Below, in pieces: positions 22,346 through 35,120 of a stretch of DNA of 64,000 nt (position 1 is the stretch's first letter; each line of letters begins with the position of its first letter). The notes under the pieces are model-generated. The model was not told the DNA's origin. It made no database searches and saw nothing but the letters and a program-made list of their open reading frames with translations. The position numbers and the translations under genes are program-made. The stretch is from Castanea sativa. Lineage: Eukaryota; Streptophyta; Magnoliopsida; Fagales; Fagaceae. The stretch covers positions 12,854,945-12,918,944 of the forward strand of contig NC_134015.1 of the NCBI RefSeq assembly GCF_040712315.1, in the 5' to 3' direction.

Positions 22346-23863
22346 GTGAGCTCCTCTCTTTTTCACTCCTAGTTTCTGAACATAGGCTTAGATTGTTCTT
22401 TAATGATCTGGGTTTTGGTTCTCTCATCTGTATTTCAAGGGAAAAAAAAGAGCTCATTTTCTTTTTTGTTTATAAAAAAGGTTGTATTTTTCAGTTATTT
22501 CTCAAATTTAGCTTGTTTTTTTGCTTTAGATTTTGAAGATCTGCTCTTTGTTCTTACTTGTAAACCAGTTGTTCTTTTTTTTTTTGTTAAAAGTTTTCTC
22601 TTTTGGTCAATGTGACTGTTGAGGAAGTTATATTTAAGGATCCCGTACTTAAATTTGGTGTCTTTTTGTGGTTTTTTTTTTGTCCATGTTTGCGAATTTT
22701 TATGAGCGTTCACAGATCGCTTCAGTTTTTGGTTTTGGTGGGTTAGATAATGATTTATGATGTTTTGATTATCTGTTTTGTTCTCTTAATTTTTAGTTTG
22801 ATTATGTGTGTATGTGTGTGTGTATTATACTCTTTGTTGGGATGTTGAGAGATGAGAAGTTGAGAAAAATTAAGAGGATTTATGATGGGTATTCTTATTT
22901 TGACCTAATATTTTAGGTTGTATCTACTTTACCCACTGTATCCATGGAAGTTTTTGTTTTCCGACGGTTTAGGGTGTGGTTGTAATAGAAATTGGAGTAA
23001 TTAAAGTAACCCATATATGTAATATTTGTGCTCTACTGGTTTTTGAGAAGTAAAGATGAAAAAACAGTGATTGTTCACCTCAAACGAGCCATATAACAGT
23101 TATTTTAGCTAAGTTTAGTTTTTGTTTTGTAATGCTATCTGTTGTATTTATCAGCTTATTTGAGTTTGTGGTTGTTCAGATTCTGTGATAGCAAGTTGCT
23201 TTAGTTTCTAGATACACGCAATAAATCTGTTTTCTATCTTTGAAAATATGCAACAAACTATTAATTTTTATGAGACCATCAAGTCTTTTCTTTTTTGTTT
23301 CATAAGAAATCAGCAGCCAAGAGTTGGATTATCGATTGCTGTAATTGATTTCAGCTTCCTTCTGGAATGTTGGAAAACACTAGCTACTAGAAAAGGATTT
23401 AAGATTCCAATTACCAATGCTAAGCTGTCTGCCAATTTTATGTTAGTGGTTACATTATACAAGCCTTTACGCTTACATGTGGGTTTTATTTTCCTCAAAA
23501 GTAATTGGCCATCATTACAGATCCGGAACATAGTTAGAGTGGTCTAATGTCTTTTTGAATGTTATTTTCCATTTCGCTGTGAAGGAATACTGTAATCAAT
23601 AAACAGTCTTATTATTTCCCACAAGTAATTGGCCCTCATTACATAACCTGGATGTAGTTGGAGTTGTCTGATATCTTTTTGACATTTTATTTTCCTTATC
23701 TTTATGAAGGCATGCTGGGATCAAATGAACATCTTTATTTTACATTACATTGATCCTTTTCTTTATTACTTGTAATTGATTTGCATGTCATCCGTGTTCC
23801 TTTTCTTTTCAATGGTTTTTGTATGTTTAATATCATATAGTTTTGATTAACTGTTTCATTTAG
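22346..23863 (+). other. 5' UTR intron of CSD1
   Basis: Donor CTGAG|GTGAGC and acceptor TTTCATTTAG|ATCACA, 1518 bases. The T-rich sequence after the donor is typical of leading introns that enhance expression. It contains a 124-bp tandem duplication and no convincing coding exon; open frames of 60-99 codons inside are not called. Confidence 0.85.
23490..23740. repeat. 124-bp tandem duplication in the CSD1 UTR intron
   Basis: Two diverged copies begin near 23490 and 23614. Shared blocks are AAGTAATTGGCC (from 23499 and 23623), CATTACA, ATGTCTTTTTGA versus ATATCTTTTTGA and TTATTTTCC. Similarity looks like 70-80% by eye, so the duplication is old. Confidence 0.7.
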
Positions 23864-23876
23864 ATCACATAGAACG

Positions 23877-26057
23877 ATGGTGAAGGCTGTGGCTGTTCTT
23901 GGAGCTAGTCCAAATGTCTCTGGCACTATCTACTTCACCCAGGAAGGAGATGGTAACTTGAAATTCCTGTATGATTAATAAGAAAATGTAAATTGCTATT
24001 TTCCTATTTAAATTAATAATTTTCATTTTAAAATGTTTTCAGGACCAACTACAGTAACTGGAACGATTTTTGGTCTTAAACCTGGACTCCATGGCTTCCA
24101 TGTGCACGCTCTTGGAGACACAACAAATGGTTGCATGTCAACTGGTATTTTCCAATGATCATATTGATCATAATGTTTGTATATTTGTTTAGGGGAAGGG
24201 ATTACACTTTGTTCCGATCACATGCCCTTCTGTGTTTAATTTTTAATTCATTTTTTAATCTATCTGCTTGTAGGACCACATTTCAATCCTGTTGGCAAAG
24301 AGCATGGTGCTCCTGAAGATGAGAATCGTCATGCTGGTGATCTGGGAAATGTCAATGTTGGTGATGATGGTATGTCTTGTACTTAATTTTTCAGTCTTAA
24401 ATTTGTTTATTGGTGGCTTGGAGTTCCATTAGATTCTGTGTTTTATTTTTGTAATGGACAATTGCTGTTAGTTAACTGATAAGAAGGGTTGAGATAGGAA
24501 TGTATTTTGTATGACACATTTGGGGTACTAACATTCTCACTACATTGTTGTGGTACAGGCACAGTAAATTTCACAATCATTGACAAGCAGGTATGCTTCA
24601 TTTCCTAGTTGATTTTAGTGTTTTTTTTTTTTTGGTTCCTGTTGACTTATGTATTTTATATATATTTCCAGATTCCCCTTTCTGGACCAAATTCCATTAT
24701 TGGAAGGGCTGTTGTTGTCCACGCAGATCCAGATGATCTTGGCAAGGGTAACTATTTACTCACCTTGGAAACCAGTGTTTTTTTCCCTCCTAGATAACCG
24801 TTGATGATTTGACTGAGCTTTTAATGACTTAGTGACTCAATTAAAAATTTGATCTGTGTATAAATTGTATCTTTCTGGAGTAAATAAAAAGTATGAATAG
24901 GTGCTTTTGTTTTCGTTTTGGGTTAATGGGTTGCTATGTCAAGCTAGACCTCTAAAATTTTTGGGTAAATTTTAGGAACCTGAAGTTTTGATAATCCCTT
25001 TGCCCCTCCTCTCTTTCAAATCGAAAGTTCAATAATACTACTCTCAAGTTATATCTGAGGAAAAGGAGACTACTCTCAAGCTATTGACATTCAAGTGAAA
25101 CTTAGCATTGAGCTGGAAATGGAAACATGTTCCTGAAAGAGGGTTGGTGACGCTGATAACCCACCTCTTAATGATTTCATTTGAAACCTCTGAATTGTTT
25201 TCTGATATTGACTTTTGTAAATGAAGTTTTGCCTTTCCCCTAGTGCTTTTGAGTTTTGACCTTAATGATCATATTTTTTAAGTTAAAAAAAAAAGTTTTG
25301 ACTTTAATGATCTTATTGGAAAGGTCTGAATTGTTTTCTGTTTATTTTAATGGTTGATCATAAATTTTTGTGATTTTGCTAGCTAACCCTCTCTATAATT
25401 ATTATTACTTTTTTAAATGTTGTCTGCTTTTACTGGTCAAAAATAGTTTCCTTGTGTGCTTTTACTTGCCATGATAGGTATTGTTATCTATAAACTTACG
25501 TTTAACTTTTCTCCTATCTAATCCTTTTTTTATAATATATATCCAGGGGGACATGAACTTAGCAAGAGCACTGGAAATGCAGGTGGCCGAGTAGCTTGTG
25601 GTATGTAAATTTGCCAGATTACATTGAAATAAAATCAATGCATATATTTAAACGTGCTATACAACCAAATTGATACATTGCTTAGTAGCTTAGGGTCCTC
25701 TTTATAGTATTTCTAGATTTTAATCATATATATGGTGATACTTACCTTAAAAAAATAGATATAAAAAAATCCAATTGTGCAAGACTGAGTAAAATTTTGA
25801 TAGTTGTACCAAACCCAGGTACTTGATGCTCCTTAACTAGTTTTTTGATAAAATTGCTTAGAACTTATGAAAAGGATTTCTAGTTATATTCATTGCTCTC
25901 CTTTTCTGAAAACAACATATTATCTTTGACAAATGTAGATATTTGTTTGTTTCTCATCTTATCTTGGATTCCATCTCTTTTGTTTGAACTTTGGTGTCAT
26001 AGTTATTGTACTCATGCCTTTGTTTCTTGTGCAGGTATCATCGGTCTCCAAGGATGA
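23877..26057 (+). CDS. CSD1: Cytosolic Cu/Zn superoxide dismutase
   Basis: Seven coding exons (23877-23952, 24043-24144, 24274-24369, 24559-24590, 24672-24747, 25547-25600, 26035-26057) give 152 residues, the normal length of the cytosolic plant enzyme, with no transit peptide. It converts superoxide to hydrogen peroxide and oxygen. All key residues are present: His45, 47, 62 and 119 for copper; His62, 70, 79 and Asp82 for zinc; the Cys56-Cys145 disulfide; and Arg142 guiding superoxide. [14 protein letters not shown] and [10 protein letters not shown] are the two family signatures. All introns are GT-AG with agreeing phases. The start codon follows the UTR intron by 13 bases. Regulation by miR398 is indicated by the site created at the UTR splice junction. 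Confidence 0.98.
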
Positions 26058-26940
26058 ACTGCATCTTCTAATCTCTACTCTGTTGTATGCTTTGCGGAGG
26101 ACTTGTCGAGAACTCTTCTAAATAAATAACAAACTTTGTTCACTCTCTTCAGGTCTAGTTTTGTGATCGTAAGTTGCGTACTGTGTGTCCTTTTGATGTA
26201 ATACCAACCTTTAATTATCAGTGTTGCATAAAGTCTCTGCTTTCATCCACCTAACCTAAATGCTTTTGGTTCATCTTCATTCTATTAGGTTTAACTTGCC
26301 CTTTTTACTCAAAGACGTGATATCATATGGCCGTGAATGCCTTTAGAATTTTCAGAGTTAGAACTTATGCTTGCCTTGTGGCATCGACTAGTGTATAAAG
26401 GACACACACTCCCACATCATTGTTGGGCATCCACATATGGGCCCAACCAAAAATGCATTCTCTCTTTTTTTTGATGAATAAAAATATGCATTCTCTTGGA
26501 ATAGGCAACTCTCTAAATCAATTCTCTAAATATCTGAAGAATGTGAAATTGAATTGCCTTCGGGGCTTCTCAAAAGTCTTGTAAGTTGGGGATAATGTAA
26601 ACGAATGAAAGTGAGAGCAATTGATAAAGGAGATGCTTTGATGCATGTTCTCAAGGAGAGATGCAAGAGATTATCTAAAAAAAAAATGGAGAGATACAAG
26701 AGAGGGACGACGTATACATCAAGATGAAACTCTACATTTTTTATAAATGTTTGGTGGGCTAGAAAACGTGAATATTAGTAGTTGTCAGGTTAGAGAATCT
26801 ATAGCTGTGTACAAGATAGAAATTTGGTCCAACAGGAAAGACACAAAGGATAACAAACACCACCAGTTAAATTTGATTAATTTCCAACTTTGTGGGTTCC
26901 TGACCAAAATAAAATAGAAGAAAACGGTTAAATCCAAATG
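26058..26940 (+). other. CSD1 3' UTR and spacer
   Basis: AATAAATAAC at 26121 is a likely polyadenylation signal and the transcript probably ends before about 26250. Beyond it I see no gene. Confidence 0.55.
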
Positions 26941-27272
26941 AACTCATAAACAACTTTATGTGAGATATATCACAACATTTTGTCATAAGTGGAAACTCAA
27001 TATTAATTAGACAATGATGATTAGATTTATCCAGTCTGGTCTCTTGAAGAAGTCATGGGCAATGTCATGAATGGATCCATAAACAACTTTACGCAAGATA
27101 CATCTCAACATTTTGTCATAAATGGAAACTCAATATTAATTAGACAAAATGATGATTAGACTTATCCACTCTGGTCTCTGGAAGAAGTCATGGGCAATGT
27201 CATGAATGGATCCATAAACAACTTTATGCAAGATACATCACAACAATTTTTTGTCATAAATAGAAACTCAAT
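26941..27272. repeat. Tandem repeat, 133-135 bp unit, 2.5 copies
   Basis: CATAAACAACTTTA recurs at 26945, 27078 and 27213. Each full unit also contains CATTTTGTCATAA, GGAAACTCAATATTAATTAG and GAAGAAGTCATGGGCAATGTC in order. The copies differ at few positions; the third is cut off after GAAACTCAAT. Confidence 0.85.
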
Positions 27273-28662
27273 CAATGTGAACTAAATCCTTCTGTGACAT
27301 GACAAATAAGAACCAATTTTAAAGATAGTAATACAAAATGCTAATCTACATAAAACCAATGCAATATATTGTACCTCCAAATTTGTAATTGAGATCTGGA
27401 ACTCAACCATAGTTCTTTAAAAATTAGTACCTTTTGTTTCTCAAATTAGGATTTAAGTTTTGGGATGTTTGAGGTGCACCATGAAATTATTACAAACAGT
27501 GAGTCAATGATTGGAGTCAACTGTTTATTTTATATAAAGTAGATATGACATTATAGGAATGTGAAACATGATTGATAGGAATTGAAACTTTGTAAATGGT
27601 GCAAAATTCTTAACTTTTAAAACTGTTTCTTCCTATTTGATTCAACAATCAGAATTATTTGGTGACTCTTCCTTCATCTTGTAAAAAAGTTGAAATTAAA
27701 ATCACTTTTTATTTTCCCAAAGTGTCAAGGTACTGCTTGCATCATTTTAATTAGCTCCCTATTTTAATTCAGACTACTTTCCATTTTCATGTCAAAGTCA
27801 TAACAAATTATTATTGTCCACTGCTGCAAAATCATTCATTCCAAAACATTAAAACATGACGTAATATGTCAATGGCTTGGTAATTCTTGCCTCAATATTC
27901 TTTTGTATAGAGATGAACTTGTATTATAGAGAGAAAAACACATTAAATAGTTTTTAAACGCCCCTAATTTAGGTGAATATCATAGAGAGTATGTTGTGTT
28001 TAATGGGTTTGCTTTCCCTTTTTTCCCATGAGGTTTGAAATTTAGTGCCCATTTGATATAGTTTAAGTTTATTGGTTTATTTGACTTGAACGTATAGTTT
28101 TGCAAGGAATGCCGAATGTTTCACTAACTTTTACACATCTTACTTGCATAACAATTAAAAAAGCACTTGACTGGATTAATAGTATAACTCAAAAACACAA
28201 AGGAGGGCGTAAAATGATTAAATGAATTATTTGGTGTCGAGAGACTTTTCTCTTCAACTTATCATAAGCATGAAATTGTTAAATTCATAACATAAAAAGA
28301 CAAGAGGGTAGAAATGCTTCTTAATTTGGAGAAAAAAAAAACATTGTAGTTATTACTTAAAAGAGAAGTTAGAGGAATATCAAGTCAAACACACACATGG
28401 TCAATCCAACCCCTCATTTTGTTGTTGGGGAACTTTTGACCTATGATTAGGATGTGTGTTATCCTTAAATTTCTTAACTTGATAGTTTGAGGAAAGAAAA
28501 GAAAAAAAATCCATGGTTCTAGCAATTTCCATAAACTGCATGCCGTTTAGCACACGTAGAGTGAAGTTGATCACTCACAATTCACAAAAAGCAAAAGTCG
28601 TTACACAAATCCCCTCCTCCTACCAACCCTGTTGTCTAGTCTAGGAATTCTCGCTTTCCTCC
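27273..28662. other. Spacer with the FRIGIDA-like promoter
   Basis: No gene or recognisable element. The last few hundred bases should hold the promoter of the gene starting at 28663; no clear TATA box was identified. Confidence 0.4.
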
Positions 28663-31600
28663 ATGTCCTCCTCGTCCACTTCCTCCTCAGTTCCAGACCT
28701 TCCTCCACTTCCACAACTCCCACACAACCTTCGCAAATCATTCAAACTTCTCAAAACTCATGCTGCAGCTGTTGCCAATTTCACTCTCCAATGGCAGGAC
28801 CTAGAGGACCACTTCCATTCCATTCACAATTCAATCCAATCAAAACTCCAAGAATTCCAATCCCAGCAAAAAACCCATTTGGATTATAAAGAAACCATTT
28901 TGATTCCAACCCATGAATCCCAAGTCAATTCCAAAGAAACCCAATTGAGTCCAGCTCTTGAATCCCAAGAAAAATCTGAGGAAACCCAATTCTCAAACCA
29001 ACAAGACCAAGCGGATACTGAGGGAACTTTGCCTGAAAACAATGGGAATTCTTATGAGATTCCAATAAATGAAGGTTGGAAGGCAGTGTTGTTGTATTTG
29101 AATGATCATTCGAAAGAGCATGAATCTATGCACAAAGATTTATATAATGCACTTAAGGATTATGTGGATCCTGGGAAGCTAGTGTTTGAGGCAGTGAAAT
29201 GGAGTCACTTACAGGAATTGGAGAAGGGGAATACAGATAAAGAAATTCGTGTTTCAAGGTGGAGTTGTGCGCTTTTGTTGGAGGAGTTGTTAAGAGTGAA
29301 ACCAGTGGTTAGAGCAGAAGTGAGAGAAGAGGTAATGAAACTAGCCCTTGAATTGAAGGGAAATATAAAAGAAGACGATATTGAGAATTCTTGGGAGATT
29401 TTGGGGTTTTTGCTGCTTGTGGGTGCATTTGGATTGGTGGCTGAGTTTGATGAGGATGAGGTTTTGGAGCTTTTGAAATATAGTTTGCATCGTAAAGAGA
29501 CTCCGGAGTTGGTTCGGGCTCTTGGTTTTGCTAACAGGGCCCTCGGTAAGTTTCAATGAATTGTTCTTGCCTTTGAAATTGAAAATTTTCTTAAATAGAT
29601 AGTTTGAGGAGTGTTTTTGGTGCTTGTTATTTATAATTATATGTGGTAATGTGGTAATGTGGTATTATTATTGCACTATTTGGAGTGGTAACTCAATGGC
29701 CTTACTAATTACTACTGCTCTTTCTGTACTTTGTATGGTCAGTTGTTCTTATATAATGCAAAAAATGTAATGGCTGAAAGCTTGAGGGGTTCTTACTCTT
29801 TAGCTGGTTTGGTTAGTTTGAATGCTTTGATATGAACATGCATTTGATGCTCTGACAAATTAATTCTTCATCACTTATGGGATTTCTTCTAGGACAGTGA
29901 GTCCCATGTTTGATCGCATTGTTTATCAGCATTAGTAACATCAAATCTTGGTATTGACCATTCAATATTCATTTCGAATCAGTATGTTTGAAAGTTGTTG
30001 CAATGAGCGTGTCAATTAGACAATTACCAAAATGTAACCTTTCATGGCTGAACGACTTTTTATGTCTTAAACTCCATATCTACTTTTATTCATTTTTTTG
30101 AACTTTATTACTTGTCTACCCCTAAGATTAAGTTAAACAGTTTCAATCTTATTTATTATATGATTATGGTGCTCAGCCACATGAATTATATAACCGTCTT
30201 AAAATAGTCACAGTTCTCTTACTTTTCTGACATATAACGTTCCTTATTGATTCTATAAGATTTAGATATAGTAGTCCATAGCTCTTTGGCTCTCTCTGGC
30301 ATTTTGATTTCTTCTGTTGTACTTACACTGCATTTTAACTGAATCTGGAACTTTTCCTCTGTTCTAATATGAATTTTTGAAATGTTGTGCCGTGTAATGT
30401 AGAAAAAGAAACGTTCATGGGTCTTATAAAAAAAGAAAAACAAAGAGATGTTTCCTGGTTGGAAATCAGAGTACTTCTGGAACATAGATTTTGATACATT
30501 CAGATTTGCCAATTCATGAGGACTCAGGGTAGCCCTTGTGGTTTTGAGTGCCTCATGGTAACACTTGATTGTTTTATGTGTAAATTATTTTTATTAAGTG
30601 GACCCTGCAAAGGGAATTTATGGTAACTGTGCTCTTGCTGTTGTAAGTCTTTGTATTGTATTCATTGCTAGGGGGTTTATTTCTTAGTAAATTATATTTT
30701 ACTTTATTGTTCACATTTTTTACTCTCTATTCTTCCCTTCCACAAGTGGAATCTCTTCTTGCTGCATCTGTCACTGTTATTGCCTTGGTATTTAGTCAGG
30801 CTATTGCTTATTTTGTTGTTATCATATTTTACTCCTCTTTTCCCAAACCCTGATGAAGGTCCTTCATTTGTGTTTTACATGTCCTAGATTTTATCCAAAA
30901 ACTCCTTACAAAGAATAAGCGACTTGATGCTATCAGATTTATATATGCATTCGAACTAGATGACAAGTTCCCTCCAGGACCCCTGCTCAAAGCCCATTTG
31001 AAGCATTCCAAGAAGAAAATATGGAGGAGTATCAGTAGAAACTACGGATCTATACAACCTGACCAAAAGGTATATTTGCCTCTTCCTTTTCTTTATCATA
31101 GTTGCTTTTGATAACTAGGATCAAATGGCTGCTTTGCTTATACTACAATTCATTAAATTCCTCACAGAATGAGATGGCAAATAGAGAAATAGCTGTTCTA
31201 AAAGCGATGTTACGATGCATTGATAAGTACAATCTTGGATCCCATTATGATCCTAGGAACCTTGTAAACCGCATCGAGCTTCTGAAAAGGCAGAATCAAG
31301 AGAGGAAGGCAATGAAAGCAGCTTCTAAATCCAAGGCTCAGGTGCAACAGAAGATCACAAATAAATGTACTGCCAACTACCACAAAGCTGGCCGGGATCA
31401 GCAGAGCAGATTTAAGCGTCCTCAGACAGATGAATCTTGTGCATCTGTGAATGCAGCTTTCTCAATCCACTCAGTACAGCCATCTTATCCTCAGCGAGAA
31501 GGTTTTTTTGTAGGTCAAGGTGCAGAATACTTAAACCCACCTGCTGGAATGGCTGTGGCAGCAGCTATTCCAAATGTTTCCGTTGGTACAATCCACTCGA

Positions 31601-32070
31601 GGCAACTAACTCATTATCAGCCAGAAAGCTCATTCACAGCTCAAGATTCACAATTCTTAACCCCATCTGCTGGACCGTATGGTTTGGCGTGCTCCTCCCC
31701 TGATCCCACACGTGTTAGTTTATCAGGTGCACCGTATGGTTTCCCGTACTCCAGTCCCGTCCCCCAATATGCAAACTCGTCTGTTGGATACTATGGAATG
31801 GTGGGCTCCCAAACTGGCACCCCATGGAGCTCGTCATCTGGTCAGTATGGGACAAATATTATTGCAAATGGGAGCACTGAGCAGATTGGATCAGCTGGAA
31901 CCCAAATAGCTGTAGGCATTGCTTCTAATTCACATCCAGACAGATCAATTTCTTATTACCCAGGGAATCGACTTAGGAGCCCTAATTATCATGATGATAG
32001 GTCAGTGTCTCAAACTCACAATAGAGATAAGCAGTCTCAGTGCCCGCCACCTGCTATTTATCACCTTTAG
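28663..32070 (+). CDS. FRIGIDA-like protein
   Basis: Three exons (28663-29545, 30888-31069, 31168-32070) give 655 residues. The N-terminal helix PHNLRKSFKLLKTH plus TLQWQDLEDHF (about 20-55) and the folded region (about 135-365) match FRIGIDA-family proteins, including the exon-2 segment KRLDAIRFIYAFELDDKFPP and LLKAHLKHSKK typical of the domain end. The split N-terminal block is most like the FRL1/FRL2 branch. In Arabidopsis FRI and FRL1 act in the nucleus to promote FLC expression and delay flowering; whether this protein does is unknown. Residues about 440-655 are disordered and rich in Ser, Pro, Gly, Tyr and Gln, with short YG-containing repeats. The first ATG of the open frame was chosen; it follows a UTR with no better candidate. 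Confidence 0.88.
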
Positions 32071-32767
32071 ATATTGCTTTTTTAAAGAAGTTACATTATA
32101 GTCATTACTCTTACAGTTTTACTTTCATTCTGTCTTCCCTCTCAATGAAATTTAGCTTGTCCATGAATGAACATTTTTGTATATGGCTTGAAGATAAAAA
32201 GAACTATTGTTTCAGTTTAGGCAATCTGAAAGTCTTGATGATTGCTCATATCTCTCACTGGCAAATTCGCGATGTGTTGTCTAATGCTTTCTGTATATAC
32301 GAAGCCTTTGATGCTTGTCCTGTGTTTTTCAATAAATTCACTCATACTCATAATTCATCTAAAAAAAGGGTCTCCAGTACTTTTTTTAACCAAGTTCAGA
32401 CCGAGTTCAGGTAAGCCAAACCCCTAAAAAATTATGGGTCAAACTGAGTTCAGTCGTCCCACCACTTGAGCTTATGCTCTGGCCAATTCTCTGTAGACTA
32501 GCTCAGTTCGACCACATTAATAAACTTGTTAGTCCTCTCAGTTACAATGGATTCCCTAGTTTGCTTGGTAAAAATTAAATCATAAAAGGGCCTTCGAGTA
32601 CTAGTTGGAAGAGGCAATCATACATTGTGAGTTTATATTAAGGGATAGGAATCGGCGACACTAATGTGGACTGATTAAAAATTTTGTCCCATTTTTCAAG
32701 TTTCACTTTATATTTCCACCAATTATATCATTTTTTTTTTTTTTTACTTTGGGTATTTTAAGAGAAA

Positions 32768-32815
<48 letters not shown>

Positions 32816-34365
32816 CAAATTGTGATTGGTAGAACATAATGTAAAACACAAAAAGTGGAATGAAGGATTTATATTCTACAAATTTTACTATCTAAAAGAT
32901 CGTTATTAAGGTTGTGTTTGACATTGGCTTAATTATTTATTTATTTATAATTTAGCTTATTTTTGCTATTATTCATGAGTCCTATTACACTTTTTGGTAT
33001 TATTCATGGGTCCCGTTGTACTATTTGAACTACCTCTTAGCTTTATGTACAGTATTTTCAGCAAAAAATTTTCAGTTTCAGCTAAATGAACTATTTCCAA
33101 ATGGACTATAAAAGGTACTAAATTTTTTGTTATATATGCTTCAAATTAATGACTATTTTATAATAAAAAATTTATAATTCAACAAACAATTACAATGGAG
33201 GGAGGAATTAGAATTTGAATTCCGAATGTCTCTATTAGAAATGCTAAGATGTGCCAACTAGTTGAACTACATAGTTCTTAGCTAAGATGTGCCAATTAGT
33301 TCAACTACATGGATAAGTCAATTTTTAGATACAGCAAAAGAGTAAATAATCAAATTATTTATTATATTGTTGATGGGACACCAATTATATTAAATGTCAT
33401 ATCAGTTTTGCAACCATGTATGCATTTTATAAAATCAAATATGGAAGGCCACGGTATACATGATTCTACCTATCTTATTTATCTATTTGATATCTAAAAT
33501 ATGAATCGTAGCATTTATTGTTGCTTTGATCTTGTTAAGCCATTGAAACATTTCTATCCATTAGGTCGATTTTGGTCTGTTTGGTTCACTTTGATCCATT
33601 TGGTCCATTTCAGTCCATTCTAGTCTACTTCGATCCATTTTGGACTAATTGGACCTTGAACTAGTTCTTTTTGTAGTTTTATCTTTTCAATTTTGGGCTC
33701 AAAATTTTTTTTTCTTCATCTTAATTTTTGGGTTGAATAGTATGAAATTTTATGTTATTTGGGCCAAACTTTTTTAGTTTTAGGTTAAAAAATACAAACA
33801 AAATAGGCATTTGAAATTAGAGATCATACCCTAAAAAAGCAATAAAATAAAAAATATTTAAAAGATTACCTTAAAATTCAGGTTTTAACAATATAAACAT
33901 TATATTTATATTTGAAAAGAAAAAAAATGTTATTATTCTAAACTTATGTAATAATTTAAATTTAATATACCATGTTAAATGTGTTCCATTGAATGTGGGA
34001 GTACATTTAAAAATGAAAAAAAAAAAAAAAAACTTAGATGTGTTCAAATTTGTCAACCGGTTATGATATATTTAAAATTTCTTTTTCATAACACCTTCTC
34101 CATTTATATAAAATAATATTATAATAATGTGATTTAAATATTTTTTTATTAAATTGCATTTTTCATATATATATATATATGTATGTATGTATATCTATAT
34201 ATCTATATATATATATATATCTATATATCTATATGTTGTTGTTGTTGTTAAATGCAAAATGCATTATATGTTCCATTACATAAAACTTATAAAAATAGAA
34301 AATACTTTAAAATAACACGCATTATTAAACTACAAATTTTACATTATATTCTTCTAAAATATTTA
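32071..34365. other. Gene-free spacer with microsatellites
   Basis: Contains a TA run at 32773-32813 (about 20 units) and an AT/GTAT/GTT mixed repeat at 34165-34249. Also a stretch of imperfect TTTGGTCCATTT/GATCCATTTTGG repeats at about 33570-33650. No gene recognised. Confidence 0.5.
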
Positions 34366-35115
34366 TGTGGGGAGTAAAAAGACCCCGATGGGAATGTGGG
34401 CCTTTGGGCCATGCTAAGGAAGGCCGACCTGCTCTTGGGTTTAGAATTTGTTAGTACTACGGGTCGGCCCCTACGCCGAGGATCCGAGGATCTAGCCGAG
34501 GGTGAATTTCTCCTTGGACGGACACCGGAGAACCAGGGACTTCATGGTAAAGGTTAGGGAATGACACGGTCAAGATCAATGGTTAAAAGGGGTGAACCCT
34601 TGAATGTCCTGGAAGCACCTATGTTAGAGAAATACCAAAGATAAAGGCTGCCACCTCCACATTAAAGACTCTGCACCTACCACCCTGGCCGCATTAATGG
34701 GGAAGTGACACCTGAACAGTGGAAGGGAAACTTCTGGTTATTGTTCAAAGGCACTGAGAAAAGAAATATCTAGGCTAAGGGGGAGTTGGGGCAACACGTG
34801 TACAAAGTATCAAAAAGAGGAGTATTTAAGGAGCAATCTAGAACAGGAAGAAGGGATCCCCTTTTTTGTAATAAAAAAGAAAAAGAAAAAAGAGAAAGAG
34901 ATAATATAAGAACAGCTCTTGGCTTACGTTCGAGGAGGTGGATTTACAATATTCCTTGTTGTTTTCAAGTGTTCGCAATCTTTGGCTTGTCATTTAATCC
35001 TAAAACACTTCTAACCTGGGTTTCGAGCCCACACTCTACAAATTCATATTGTTTAAGGCTCATTGGGCCTGAGCCCGTAACTGTTCTTGGGGCCAGGTGC
35101 AATTGTGCACTTACA
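34366..35115 (+). mobile_element. Solo LTR of an LTR retrotransposon
   Basis: A 750-bp block starting TGTGGGGAGTAAAAAG and ending GTGCACTTACA, flanked by the 5-bp duplication ATTTA (34361-34365 and 35116-35120). TG...CA ends and a 5-bp duplication are the hallmarks of an integrated LTR; the absence of internal genes and a second LTR shows that recombination removed the rest. A TATA-like GTATTTAAGG is at 34818 and AATAAAAAAG at 34869. The 138-codon frame across it (34786-35202) is not called. The strand is inferred from TATA before poly(A)-like order. Confidence 0.85.
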
Positions 35116-35120
35116 ATTTA

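Noticed and set aside
35020..35040. tRNA T-arm-like GGGTTTCGAGCCC
   Set aside because: It lies inside the solo LTR and lacks the other arms of a tRNA.
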